A DNA stretch of 64,000 nucleotides from Cephalotus follicularis. Lineage: Eukaryota; Streptophyta; Magnoliopsida; Oxalidales; Cephalotaceae. The stretch's first letter is position 1. Each line of letters starts with the position of its first letter. Where the stretch lies: the NCBI GenBank assembly GCA_001972305.1, contig BDDD01006660.1:1-64000 (forward strand), given 5' to 3'. The translations under genes and the position numbers were made by a program. Under the pieces are notes generated by a model. That model saw nothing but the letters and a program-made list of their open reading frames with translations. It was not told the origin of the DNA and did not search any database. This document shows, one piece after another, positions 1 through 12,114 of this stretch.

Positions 1-368
1 TGAGTGTTTCATATTGAGAGCTGTATTATTCATATCAACCTATTTGAGAGGTTATCTTGTAAACACTTTCACATTTTACTTTTAAAAGAGGAGAATCCTC
101 TAAGGTCTTGAGGTCAAGGTCTTGTGATTGAGGTCAATCACGAAGTTGTAAGGTGTAACGAATTGCAGCCTTAATCAATTCGAGATAGTGGAAACTCAAG
201 GAGCTCCCTTGGGAAAAGTGGACGTAGGCAAGAGTTAGCCGAACCACTCTAAATTCGGAGAAATTTTTCTTTCCTTGACTCTTTACATTTAAAGTTTTTA
301 AATTTCCGATATTTACTTCAATATTCAATTCACCCCCCTCTTGTATATTGCAAGAGTGTTTTATTTCA
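1..368 (+). mobile_element. Ty1/copia (Sirevirus-like) LTR, 3' part
   Basis: The stretch resembles the U5 half of Sirevirus-like LTRs. It has the block around 'agtggacgtaggc' and 'ccgaaccactctaaat', an AT-rich stretch with a 'tttccg' motif, and a pyrimidine-rich 'ttcacccccctctt' near the end. It probably ends at the CA at 367-368, because the following sequence matches family A LTR. Another copia LTR in the window (ending at 46492) shares the terminal ATTTCA. The left end lies outside the window, so a solo LTR and a whole element cannot be told apart. It sits inside an older minus-strand gypsy LTR. The copia assignment rests on recognised LTR motifs, without coding support. Confidence 0.6.
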
Positions 369-885
369 CATATCTAAAAATCGTTATCAAACGATATAAA
401 CATATATTTTCATAGTCGGAAAAATCAACTCATTTAATTCACCATAAAAGAGATGATTGCATAACATTTCATAAACAAATCATAACTGAGCATAGATAAA
501 GTCAGAACATTTAATTTCGTAAAAATGTTAAAACTGACTTTAGTTCCAGAACGTGTCAAAGCCCGAAACATAACAAAGTTCATAAAATCCAAAGGAACAT
601 ACTCATAAAACTGGGTTTATTTCAAATAATCCAGTTGTTCAAAAACGAGTGTCGAGGAGCAGAATATCCGTACCTTATGTTATCACAGATTAGCTTACGA
701 ATAACCGATAAATCTAATAGCCCCGCATAGCACAATAATCTATACAATATAACAAAATTCATACAAGGGTCTAAAAATCATTTTAGGCATGCATCGGAAT
801 CATAATGATGTTTAAAACCGACCAGGATTAATCAAAAGAACAAACGGATAAGAGAATATGAAAACAGGAATTTACAGGACAATCC

Positions 886-1096
886 AGCCGACTGATACAG
901 GACTCCAGTCGACTATCCAAAGGGTGGAAGTCAACTACACAATAGAGCCAGTCGACTGCACAAACCGAAACACAGGCAGTCGAATGTGACAGGGGTCTAG
1001 TCGACAGTGCAAGACAAAATAGCCAACTGATTTCATACACACAGTTAACTACCCAAATGAAACAGCCGACTGTTCAAGTAGGCAGTCGACTATTAT
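886..1096. repeat. Array of about ten TCGA-centred palindromes, ~21-bp spacing
   Basis: Motif centres (CAGTCGACTG or one to three changes from it) lie at about 888, 909, 931, 952, 980, 1001, 1023, 1045, 1066 and 1086. The steps are 21, 22, 21, 28, 21, 22, 22, 21 and 20 bp. Spacers between the motifs are unrelated in sequence. The array sits within the family A LTR, and the homologous array is at 50976-51085. See the cross-family finding. Confidence 0.8.
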
Positions 1097-1158
1097 GGGT
1101 GACAGAAAAGCAGACTATGACAGTTTTGTGCAATATTGCTGCCAAAACTTGGATTACT

Positions 1159-4100
1159 TGACATGCCCCGTTCCCGAGCACCCCCACCAGAGGACGACCG
1201 TGCCAGGTGGAAGGATCCCTAACCTGGATCCCTAACCAAACCCCAACAACAACAAAGGCTAACGCTAAGGACAAGGCAGGCGTTAAAACGCACTGCCAAG
1301 GAGAGCCACACACCCCAGGCCAAACGTACCCAAGGCATAGAAACAAGGAATGCCAGAGCAAGAAGGAGGAAAGAAGGAAGGGTAAAACAGCAAAAGAACC
1401 CTTACTTAAACTGTCCCCAAAACTCACCATTTAACTAAAAGAAAAACGCACCACACCCACTTAGAAAATGAACCGTTTAACTAAAGGGAACGCGCACCAC
1501 ACCTACTGCCCAAGCGCACCGTTCCGCAAATGGGAACATGCCAGGGGAGGGAGCCAGGGCAGAGAACGCAACACTACATCTTGCCTGGGGTCCCGGGCAG
1601 GGATGCCAACACAACATAACGTACCACCAACTAGGCCCGCGCCCCATTCTAAGACATGCCTTCCCCGGATGAACCATCCTCGGGCATGTACTCATTGGAC
1701 GACAACACTTAACAAAAGCTAAGCCTGGAATAAACACAAGGGCCCGGGGACAAAAGCCAAACGCATGGGACAAGCACCCGAGGTCCCACCAACACTCAAA
1801 CTACACTAAGGAGATAACATCTCACCTCGGTCAGGCACCCAGGGGATCCACCAGGGCTCACCCACCAAAACGTCTCCAAGGACCGAGCTAGTCCGAGGTC
1901 GGGAGGTTGGGAAAAACTAAGCAAAACTACTTACCACCACATAACGCCTACGACATGCCGGGAACAGCACCTGGGGACGCCACCAGACTCCAGCTTAGGG
2001 TTAACCAACCCGAGCTACGAGGTCAACCTAAGGTTTGACCAACCATGATCAAAGCCACCTTTCCCCAGGCATTTCAGCAGAGGTGCCATGCACAAAAAGA
2101 CCCAGGGAGAAACACTGAAGTTTCACCAAGGCCAGGGCTTGGGAGACCTGCTCCTCTGCCTAGGGTCAAACAACCCCCGAAACCTACGTCGTCCCTGCAC
2201 ACCCAAACACTAAGCCAAAAACAGTACCAACAACAAAGTATATAAAACTGAAGAAAAGAATTATATACACGGTCCCGGGCAAACTGCCGAGGACGCCCAA
2301 CTTCCAAGAGTTTTACACACGTTTACAAGAAGGTTTTAAAGGATATAGATATTAACAAAATATATACAAAAACCCCATGAATGTCCCCAAATGCATGCAG
2401 GTCTCCGTGGCCTTGGAGCCATCCTAAGGTGCTGTGTTCGGCGTCTGCCTCTCTCTGCAAGCTGTCCTTAGTGGATCTCAAGAACACTGCTGCCCCGATC
2501 CCTCTGCACACAAAACTGAGAGGGGATTAGTCCAACTGACTAGTGAGTAAGATCAAAGAATATCCTGGGCGACCCACTTCCACTGGGGTGCCAAGAGTCA
2601 AGGTGAACGTGCCCTGCCCCAACTGGGCCGAGGACAACCCATAACCACTGCTCAACAAAACAAGGCAGGGGTGAAAATATACAAGGATATCAATGAAAAA
2701 AAAGAAAGTCTGAGGAGACTTCAGAGCTATCAGCTCAATGACTGACCTCAAGGAAAGACGATAAACAACTGTTTATATGTCAGAACATGCCAAGGATCCA
2801 AGGGTCCACAAAAGATCAACTCTAAGGATCAACAGTTCACAAGGGGACTACTGGTACTGTATCAATCACAAGCACATTCCACACGCACACATGCACAATT
2901 GACTCACACATTTCCATAGCCGGAACCACCTCGGTAGCATAAATGACAACTCCGTTGACGTTCTATCAATGCGGTCATGGGCTACAGGATTGAACACATC
3001 CCTCATATACTCAATATAGATACCCACTTCCAGAGCACCGCATGAACATCAGTAGAAGGGCTACGCAAGCTCTCCTCCACTGGCAAATCATACGTTGGCA
3101 CACCTCAATACATGAACCTCGAACGAGGGGCTACACAAGCCCACCCCCATCGGCAATCATGAGCTCAGCACTACACCAGGTGAACCTCAATCGAGAAGCT
3201 ACCTCTTCGACAATCACATAGCGTTAGTATCGTCCAAGGAGCCCACGAATCACCGCTCAGCTCCACCCTTGAAGAGATAACAAAGGAGAACCTCGGCTCA
3301 GAGGTAAGTGTATCACCACTTAGACCATCTCGTGCCGGCAATCTCATACATAACCAAGTAACCAGTATCCAAGGACAACAACACATGATATCAAATAAAG
3401 CATGAACAATTAAACAAAAAGTGAAGCAACAAGTTAAACCCAGGCGTTGAGCCTTCAGCTCAGAAACAACAGTATTCACATGCAATATCAACAAGATAAG
3501 AGAAGAAATCCTAGTAAAAGATAATACCATGGAAGGGAATATAATCAATAACTCTCAGTTATCAATTGATAGAAAGAAGAACATCCCACTCACTAGTATC
3601 AACAGTTTTCTCAGCTAGCTTCCTTGTTGCACGGGCTCAGAGCCTAGATCTTCCTCTGTAAGACCAACACACAACAAAGCTTAGCTACCATGAACAACAT
3701 CTCTGAAGCTATGCAAGAACCACATACAACCATGAAAACCAAGGCGAAGCTCTTCTTCGGCCCCAAAGGTCGTACCTGCACCAACGATGCGATGCACCAA
3801 AAGCACTGGGGAGGACACTCACCTGCTAGAAGTGTAGACGGGTGAAAGAAAGTTCCAACCTCAAACAACGCTCAAAGCATCAGAAGAAAGATGAAGAAGA
3901 AAGATGAAAGCTCCCTCTCCCAACACTTCTTTAGGCATGAGGTGATGGACATGATATCTGCCAAAGTCAACTATCAAGCTTCATAAACAAGCTTTGCACA
4001 TATCCCAACACCAACTAAACCTCTCTTATAACTTAACCACACATAAACATTGGGCCTCCACACAGCCCACAGCCAAACAAACACTTAACCAAGAAGGAGA

Positions 4101-4183
4101 AGCCCAAACCAACACAAAGGAGAAAAAAAAATTTCCCCCTAGTCCAAACATCAATTTACCCAAAATTAATGCGGGCCATTACA
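1159..4183 (-). mobile_element. Solo LTR of a Ty3/gypsy element with intact 5-bp TSD
   Basis: Read on the minus strand it starts TGTAATGGCCCG at 4183 and ends CGGGGCATGTCA at 1159. The two ends are imperfect inverted repeats bounded by TG and CA. The 5 bp on the left (1154-1158) and on the right (4184-4188) are both TTACT, a target-site duplication. Joining the flanks restores the order seen in the family A LTR at 50500-51000, which confirms the insertion. No coding domain is visible across 3.0 kb, so this is a solo LTR, the usual product of recombination between two LTRs. TGTAATGGCCCG-type ends are familiar from plant gypsy LTRs. The body is GC-richer than its surroundings. Confidence 0.85.
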
Positions 4184-5654
4184 TTACTCAATGCTAAAAG
4201 ACTACCAACACATAAAATGACTATGTATGGCATTTAAAACGATAACACAACACTGAATTTAAGAAAGATATGTTGACAGTGATTAACTTAAGGTGAGTGA
4301 TGCACTCAAACCATGCATACCTCTTCCTAATCAATTTTCTATCAAGTTACCATTGTCATATCTTTAAACCAGATTGCACAACACATATGAGATGTCTACA
4401 GGCTTACTAACATACTCAGAACAATTGACAGAACATAGAAGGCAAAAACCAAAACCGAATTAAACTCTAGTAGCCTTTGTCACACCCCGTTTTTCCAAGT
4501 AGACAACATATAAAGCGGTAAGGCAATCAACATAAAATAATTCAGCTCAAGCGATAATATGAATAAACAAAAACCTTCAGTAGCGGAAGCAATAACATAA
4601 ATGAGCCGAATTTAAACATGCATCACACATCCAATACTACGTGATGCACAACAAGTTATAATAAAACCCAACATCATTGTCGATCGCCCAAAAACGAAGC
4701 GTGATAATACAGTACGAGATATAGAAATCCATGTTACAATAATCCAATTAACATGATCAATGTTCATTAATTCAATACAGGAAAATAAGAGAAACAACTT
4801 GGTCTTCTCCTTAGGTCTCCTTGCATGCTTCCGATCAAACCCACTCCATCAATCTGTTACAGTAGGGGTTAGCCTTTGTCCTCACTCGGCTAAGTGAATA
4901 AACTTATAAATACGGTTCGAATCATATGATAATGAGTATCATGAATGAATGCATTATGATGCAGTATGACATGTAATTTTCACAATAATTTTATCTCCGT
5001 ATATACATATAAAATTGTATGCGTGTTCACAGTACAAGTACAACCTCATAAGTTATCAACACAAGCAGTAAATATGTTCCAAAAGGAACCAGACAAACCA
5101 GTCGTCATAACCGTCGCCACCTCCTGGCCCCAACGTCATGCACTCTTACCCCATTCCCGTTTGCGATTGGTTTTGGAGCAAGTCCTCCGTATGTTGCCTA
5201 GCACGGCGGCTAAACCAACAGCAAGTTACTAGCACAGCGGCTGAGTAATCAATAGGTACAAGCATTGCATAGTACAAGTCAAGCAATAAAATATATTTAC
5301 TTGATCAAATATATTTGTTTAAAATATATTACTCCGTTCACAAGTTGTGATAAGTTATAAAACATAAAACAATGCATCTGATTTCATAATCAATCTTTTA
5401 AAACATTTCTCCGTCTTTGGAAATACTTCCCCAATCATTTCAAAAATATATATACTCATATGTTGACAAATATACATTTTCACAAAATAATGATTATAAA
5501 AATCATGCAAGCTTTTCAAAATGGTTAATACTTTTTAGAAATCAACCATAATGTAATTCACAATAATAATGCAAACATATGCTCAGAATGCATCTAGGAT
5601 CGTTTCTAGAGTCGTTTCGGGTCTAACGGGTCCCATTCGAGTAAAATTCCATTA

Positions 5655-5795
5655 AACAGGGGGATAGGCGTCGATGTCTATCCATAAGGCATCGACGTCT
5701 TTACCCTAAGGCGTCGATCCTATGTACAGATATTCCCAGACGTTTTTTGGATAAAAGACGTCGATGTCTTTCTAAAGACATCGATGTCTTTATGA
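5655..5795. repeat. TCGA palindrome group 1 in the Tekay LTR
   Basis: Centres are at 5671, 5692, 5714, 5761 and 5781. The one at 5774-5791 is a perfect 18-bp palindrome, AAAGACATCGATGTCTTT. Its neighbour at 5754-5771 differs by a single base pair. Spacing is 20-22 bp within sub-groups. Confidence 0.8.
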
Positions 5796-6007
5796 TACCA
5801 GAATGTATCAGTTCGTGAGTCTGGATTCTAGAGGGAAGAATCCAGCCCCTAAATCCTCAAATAATCGAAGCTTAACCTCTTAAGGCGTAAGAAAAGCTAC
5901 TGGTTAACAGAGTATATAACCAGAACGTCAATTCGTACACAAACATGTAATCCCAAGTGGCTAAATTACCATCAGCAATAAACATTATAGTTCTATGATT
6001 ACCCAGA

Positions 6008-6096
6008 AAAGGCGTCGATGCTTTTACTCAAACATCGATGTCTTTTTCATACGAACGCGAAGACATCGACGTCTTCACGTAGACGTCGACGTTTAT
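6008..6096. repeat. TCGA palindrome group 2 in the Tekay LTR
   Basis: Centres are at 6015, 6035, 6066 and 6086, forming two pairs of 20 bp. Arms are of the GACATCGATGTC/GACGTCGACGTC type. Confidence 0.8.
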
Positions 6097-6844
6097 CCAA
6101 CCCAGAACGTTTTCTCCATATTATTAACACAGCAGGCCATCATCAAAATCATCCATACATAAACCAATTCAAATACTCATGTAATTTGCACATGCATGTT
6201 TACTCCGTACATGACATTAGTCATCACAACAAGTCCAGAATCACAATTCAACCATTAACATGCAATTCATCATGTTATCCACTAACTTAAAACCCAAAAT
6301 GCATGTATAAGATCATCAATTTCCCCTACCTTGTTGTTCCAAGTTAGGAACTGGAAAGTCCAACCATTTAAGTTCCCAGGTTCTAGCCACAGCAGCTCCA
6401 AGATCCTCTCAGTAACTGCCACCCACGAACTCCAAGTTCTAGCTCCAATCAAGCTCAACAATGGTGGCACTTACACTCACTGGTTTTCTTTTCTTTCTTT
6501 CCTTTAGTGTTTTAAATGAGAGAGAGAGATGAAGGAGGAGGTGTTTTACTATGGCAGGAACCCTCTCCTTTTCTCTTTGCTTCACAGATAAGCACACCCT
6601 CACGTGCTCACCTTCTTCACTCTCTAGTTTTGGCTCATTTCCCTTCTCCTTTCTGCAGGTTGCAGGTGAAGATGGTATATTCTATTGCATGCACCAGGTG
6701 AGAGGCACGTTTTGAGCATGCCTGGAAACACACCAGCATGATCAACACGTCGCATTGTGCATGTTAAGGCGTCTGGATAATGCCTCAAAGATCCCCCATT
6801 GCATGTTACTCTGTTAGTGTATAACGTGACAGATGTTCTTTACA

Positions 6845-6999
6845 AAGGCATCGACGTCTTTCCTTAGACGTCAATGTCTTTTCCTTTTTCACCAGAAGGT
6901 GTCGATGCCTTCTCTCTATATCGACGTGCATGCCCATGCATTCACGTGTACCTCGGTTCCCATAGGCGTCGACGTCTTTCTAAAGACATCGACGCGTTT
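6845..6999. repeat. TCGA palindrome group 3 in the Tekay LTR
   Basis: Centres are at 6851, 6902, 6921, 6969 and 6989, with a degenerate site near 6871. Pair spacing is 19-20 bp. Confidence 0.75.
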
Positions 7000-7168
7000 C
7001 CTCCAAAACTGCGCCGTTTCAAGTTTAACTCACATGTTTCTTTCCCTAATCAATATTTAGGGTTTGGAGACATCTTTTGAGTTTGAAATTTCAACATTCT
7101 CATTAATTCAAGTTTAAGATTACATCTCAAAACGAAATATTACAATTAGGAAAATACCGGGTGTTACA

Positions 7169-8337
7169 TTCGCCCTCCTTCAAGAAATTTTGTCCTCGAA
7201 ATTAACACAATACTAAAAGAAATGCGGGTAACTTTCTCGGAGGTCATCCTCACGTTCCTAAGTCGCTTCATCCGGCCGATGAAATATCCACTGAACCTTT
7301 ACCATCGGAATGGACCGGTTCCTCAATACTTGTGTCTTCCAATCCCAGATTCTCACGGGTCACTCCTAGCAGGAAAGGTCATCCCTCACTGTAACTGAGT
7401 CATAGTCCATGACATGTGATGGATCTCGGATATAACCTCGTAGCATCGATACATGGAAGACATCATGTATACCCGATAAGGTAGGAGGCAAGGCTAGCTG
7501 ATATGCTACCTCCCTAACCCTCTCCAGAATCTCAAAAGGACCAATATAGCGTGGCGCTAGCTTGCCCTTCTTCCCGAATCTTTGCACCCCTTTCAACGGA
7601 GATATCTTCAAAAACACGTGATCCCCAACATTGAAGGTTAAAGGCCTTCTCTTCACATTGTCAGCACAGCTCTTCTGCCGACTCTGCGTTGCTAGCAACT
7701 TTTCCTTGATGAACTTGACTTTTTTCGTAGTCTCCTCCACCAAATTCAACCCAAGCAATGGTCGTTCACCAACCTCGTCCCAGCAAATGGGTGACCTACA
7801 CTTTCTCCCATACAGTGCCTCATATGGAGCCATACCAATACTCGAGTGATAGCTGTTATTATAAGAAAACTCTATCAAAGGGATATGGTCTTCCCAGGTT
7901 CCACCAAAATCGATCACACAAGCCCGAAGCATAACCTCCAGGGTTTGGATGGTACGCTCTGACTGTCCATCTATCTGAGGGTGGAAAGCAGTACTGAGAT
8001 TCAATCTCATTCCGAAGGCTGTCTGGAATCTCTTCCAGAAATTGGAAGTGAAGATCAAATCCCTATCGCAAACAATGCTCACCGAAACACCGTGCAGCCT
8101 CACAATCTCCTTCACATACAATCGAGCCAACTTGCTCGTAGAATCAGTGACATGTGTGGGCAAGAAGTGTGCTGATTTGGTGAGTCTATCAACAATAACC
8201 CACACGGCATCATGACGATGCCTAGTCAGTGGAAATCCAGAAACAAAGTCCATAATAATGTGCTCCCATTTCCACTCCGCCACTGGTAATTACTGTAACA
8301 GTCCCGCAGGTCTTTGGTGCTTGGCCTTGACCCTCTG
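7169..8337 (-). pseudogene. Tekay-type integrase and chromodomain region (3' internal part)
   Basis: The minus strand encodes the integrase catalytic core and C-terminal part of a chromovirus. Recognisable are the WKWEHIIMDFVSG start of the core, [12 protein letters not shown], the second catalytic aspartate in IVCDRD, the SERTIQTLE block with the catalytic glutamate, the [25 protein letters not shown] block, and the HDVFHVSMLRGY segment leading into the chromodomain. About 300 residues of the main block are open. A purine tract and the 3' LTR follow. The upstream side stops where the LTR beginning at 8338 starts, so only the 3' end of the element is present. It is a fossil piece; family assignment is by motif order. 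Confidence 0.85.
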
Positions 8338-10142
8338 TGTAACACCCCCGATTCGGAACCGGGATCACTCCTGATTCCGGATCGGTGTGTCACACAAAAC
8401 TGAACTAAAAACATGTCAAAGATCTTAATCTTAATCATCATCAATACGTGGTGGTTCTAAAAATCTGAAAACATGAATAATCATGAAACATAAACTGAAT
8501 CTGAAAACTTTGTCATAAATCAAGAATCACAATACTGTTTAGATAACTAGCCTATACACGACCATAACACTACTAAGAACATAACCAGGTCAAACTCCTA
8601 GATGATCCTCTGACATAGGGAAACTCTCTCATCACACTTGCCCATGCTGTCCCTGAAAACCTGCCGCATGGAAAACAAAAACGCGGCTGAGCAAACTTCA
8701 GTACGGATATAGAATCATAAAACAGTTTACGAACAGTTTATGAAACAAATCAGTTACGAAACAACATAAATACGAATCAAAATAGAACAGTTTACGAAAC
8801 AAAACAGAACAGTTACGAATCATAACATATCCGTTATGAATCATAACAGAACGAAACAAAACTGTATCCGAAATAAAACAGTTTACCAAAACGAAACAGA
8901 ATCCGAAACAAAACAATATCATGCTCAATACAGTATCTGAAACAAACACAATACGTTACAAAATATTTTACGAAACGAAACACTTTACGAAACAGAATAG
9001 GACATTTTGCGGAATAAAAGAAAACTGTTTCTGAACAGTACTAAACAAACAGATTTCGAAACAAAATAAAACATTAATCGATAAAGATAATTTAAAAGCA
9101 GTAAGATTTCAAAAGTTAACTCCAAACAGAAATCTTAAGCAATAAATTAGTTTAAACATTCTTTGAAGTCACATATGAACTTTCATAAAAACCAAATCCA
9201 TAACTTTCAAAACATATATGAAAGCTTTCAAAACATAAGTTCCATAACTTTCAAAACATACACGAAAGCTTTCAAAACTTAAGTTCCATACTTTGAAAAC
9301 ATAAAGCATACCTTTCCCAAAACACAGGTTCCATAACTGAGCACCAAAACACATAACATATCAGAAACACATAGTAGCAAGGGAGTAGCTAATTCCATAT
9401 TGCCAAATAGAATTGTAGTGTACGGCACTACACATACAATTCCCATATCCCAAAACATATCCCAATACCATATAACTAGGATCGATCCATACGCCCCTAT
9501 CACAAATCCTATCCAAGGATATCACAGAGAGACGTCGTAAACTAATCACATCGTTACGGAAAGTGTCATGCCCCCGTGCCAGGCTCACAGCATGCCTATG
9601 GTAGCCCCATAGGTGGTTAAAAAGCTCAGTATATCACCATTTTAAAAACTATGATTTCATCAAATCATTTAAAACACATAGAAAAGTTTCTCAAAACATA
9701 ATCATAAATCGTTCTCAAACGATATAATCACATGCTTTCATAATCGAAAAATCAACTCATTTAATTTCACAATAAGGAGATGATTGCATAACATTTCGTA
9801 AACACATCATAACTGATTTCATAAAGTCATAATATTTACCTCATAAAATATCAAACGACTTTATTTTCAAAATCCAAATATACGAAATTCAAAAACAAAA
9901 GGGAAATATTCGTAAAACCGAATGATAACAAAACCAGAATCTGTATTTAATCTCAAAACAGAATCGAAACAGTAAGAGTGTGTCAAGGAACGAAAAACCC
10001 GTACTTCCTTTACTAAACAAAACCGAATGATAACCAAAACGAAGAATTCTTATTTTTAAAACGCGAACTAAATTTATTAAAACCCAAACAGCAGATGATA
10101 ATCCAAGACGAAGAAATCCATACTTTTTTTTAACATATTCCA
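8338..10142 (-). mobile_element. Partial gypsy LTR related to families A and B
   Basis: On the minus strand this ends ...CGGGGGTGTTACA at 8338. Its body matches the family A LTR (51300-52440) and B LTR (53340-54000) in order, including the block for 'catgcggaaggt' and a 'gtgccgtacac' block. The inner edge cuts the Tekay integrase, and the flanking 5 bp there are CTCTG. The far part is missing from 10143 onward, where element E begins. There is no coding sequence. It is an older copy, judging by many differences from the A copy. Confidence 0.7.
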
Positions 10143-10681
10143 TGTAGCGACCCCGACCCGAGCTCGCTAATAGCTCAAAGCGAACTCCAAGATCGGTTGC
10201 GCTACGTTGGGTGTGAAACGTTACATCCTTAGGTACTTTTTTTTTATTTTATAAAAAGTACACAACATCATAAACTTATATCTCGCAACATCATACATAA
10301 CCTTAAATCCAAACTTTATACATAATCATCTTACATGAAGATATCTTAACCATCTGACACATATAACTTCAATGCGTCGACGTTCAAAATTAGGAGATCG
10401 ACTCTCACCTAAAGCATCGACGCTTTAAGTGTAACTCTCGGCGCTTTAGACAGTTTTCTTCTCATCACTTAGCTAAAAAAAAAATTTCTTCTCGGGGCGC
10501 TGCCCCCTGAACCCCCGCCCGCTGTCCGGGCAGCGGGACCCCCCGTCCGCTCACCGGGGAGCGACACCCCCGTACTCCCCGAGCGTAGGGTCATACTACG
10601 GGTCCCTTAAACTATCTGCCAATTACACAATAGCAATCATATTCCATAAATAATATCTTACATGGAATTTGGGTCATCACA
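10143..10681 (-). repeat. 3' LTR of element E
   Basis: Minus-strand start TGTGATGACCC at 10681 after the purine tract; minus-strand end ...GGGGTCGCTACA at 10143. Length is 539 bp, shorter than the partner LTR. It holds TCGA-type motifs centred at 10377, 10398, 10417 and 10438 (steps 21, 19, 21) and a GC-rich hairpin block. Confidence 0.65.
10491..10583. repeat. GC-rich inverted-repeat block in the E LTR
   Basis: The outer arms CTCGGGG (10491-10497) and CCCCGAG (10577-10583) can pair. Inside, CCCGCTG and CAGCGGG (10518-10537) form a 7-bp perfect stem with a 6-base loop. The block is strikingly GC-rich within AT-rich sequence. Blocks like 'ggggcgctgcccc' occur in other plant LTRs, and their role is unknown to me. 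Confidence 0.6.
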
Positions 10682-11778
10682 ATCTACCCTCCTTACAAAA
10701 ATTTTGTCCTCAAAATTTGTTATACCTTAGATTCAAAAGATGAGGGTATTCTTATCCCCAATTCTCAAGTGGCATTTGTAGACTTCATGATCCCTTCACA
10801 ACATTTCCACTAATGGAATCGTCTTGGTTCACAGAACTTGTTCTTTAGAATCCCAAAATCTCCAATAGTCCAAAGTATTATGGAATAAGCTTTCCCTTTT
10901 GTCAATTCTCTTTACTCCTCTCCAAGGCAATACCTTTAAGAGAAACATAATCTCCCACTTCAAACTGTAGCTCCCTTCGTCTCTTATCCACATGACCTTT
11001 TTATTCAATTTGGGTTGCTAGAAAATGCTTCCTTACTTACCTTTTCTGTTTCCAACAATTTCCTTCCTCTTTCTTCTTCCCATACATAAACGTTTCACAT
11101 CTCCGTCCGTTATCTCCTTGAGTATCCGAATCATCAACTTGATGCATCTTAACTCTTTTCACTAAAGACAGTTGAGATATGACTTGACATAATAAATCTT
11201 CTTCTCCTTGCCCTTTTTAAGTTCCAAACTCAACCTTTTGAAATACCTTGATAACTCCTCTTGTGTGGATCTCATCGTTACCAACTTTCCTATCCTCTTG
11301 CGACTTAAAGCAGCTGTCACGGCGTTCGCTTCCTCCTGACATATTAGACATTCAACACCTCTGCCCGTTGTCTTCTTTAAATCATCAAACTAACACTGTT
11401 CGATTTGTTAGTTCAACTAAAGACAGCCGAACTACAACTTGAGATAAGAATGCTATTTCTCCCTGCTTTCTAACTTCCAAGGTCAAACCTTGAAAATCCC
11501 TTAATAACTTCTCTTGTGTGATAATCATTACTGTCAAAAACTTTTATACTCCTGTGCATCAAAACATCCGCGAAAACGTTCTCTTTTCCTGGATGGTACA
11601 CTCATAATCCTTAAGACTCCAAGAAACTCTCTTTGCAGTGATCAGACCATTCTAACTTAACATTTTTCCTTGTCACCCTTGTATGAGGGTTCGCAATGCG
11701 AGATGAACTTCAAATAAACCTTCGGTAGTAGCTTATCAATCCAATAAAACTTCATATTTCAGCTTTCAACATTGGTCT

Positions 11779-12114
11779 TTACCATTCCCTTATTATCATA
11801 GTCTTATTAGGGATCATTAAAATACCTTCTTTTGAAATTACATGGCCCAAGAAGGATACTTCCTTCATCCAACATTGGCACTTACTGAACTTAGTATACA
11901 ATTGTTCCCTCCTCAATGTTTGCAACACATTGGTCAAATACTCTTTATACTCCACTTCTCGATCTGGTTGCATACCAGGTAAATCTTCAGGAAAAACATC
12001 GGTGAACTCGTTAACAACATGTAACTCTTCTATCATCATCTTGTCTTTATCGACATCCAACACATAGGCAAGATAGCCTTCGCATCCTTTTTCCAATAAT
12101 CGTTTAGCTTGCAT
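11779..12114 (-). pseudogene. Element E protease/RT-junction relic
   Basis: The minus-strand translation shows the chromovirus segment between protease and RT: 'GCEGYLAYVLDV', then 'VVNEFTDVFPEDLPGMQPDREVEY', which precedes the RT domain in Tekay-type polyproteins. An RT-like 'TKFSKCQCWMKEVSFLGHVIS' segment follows. It is a relic of one broken polyprotein. Confidence 0.7.

Larger units (their letters stand above)
369..4477 (-). mobile_element. Family A gypsy LTR (partial), split by a solo LTR
   Basis: Read on the minus strand, 369-1158 and 4189-4477 follow the plus-strand LTR at 49853-52457 in order: the segment around a 'gttctcaaacgat'-like block, the palindrome array, and then the 'cactgtcaacatat..aaattcagtgtt' stretch. 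The two parts are contiguous in that reference copy, so 1159-4183 is a later insertion. The outer boundaries are set by a copia LTR on the left and a Tekay-type LTR on the right. It is an old, fragmentary LTR without coding sequence. Confidence 0.65.
4478..7168 (-). mobile_element. 3' LTR of a Tekay-type chromovirus
   Basis: On the minus strand the LTR begins TGTAACACCCGG at 7168, directly after a purine-rich tract (AAGGAGGGCGAA), and ends CGGGGTGTGACA at 4478. The ends are inverted repeats. Length is 2.69 kb. The internal region at higher coordinates encodes integrase of the Tekay/Del type in the same orientation, so this is the 3' LTR. It lies in a family A LTR. The other end of the element is not recognised, so no target duplication can be tested. 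It contains three groups of TCGA palindromes. Confidence 0.8.

Noticed and set aside
1074-1773. Several overlapping open frames of 75-120 codons on both strands
   Set aside because: They lie in the GC-rich solo LTR or its border, have no domain or codon pattern, and appear on both strands, as expected from base composition.
8698-10143. Phenylalanine/tyrosine/cysteine-rich open frames on the minus strand
   Set aside because: These come from AT-rich LTR sequence with 'gaaacaaa' runs, and homologous LTR positions do not conserve the frames.
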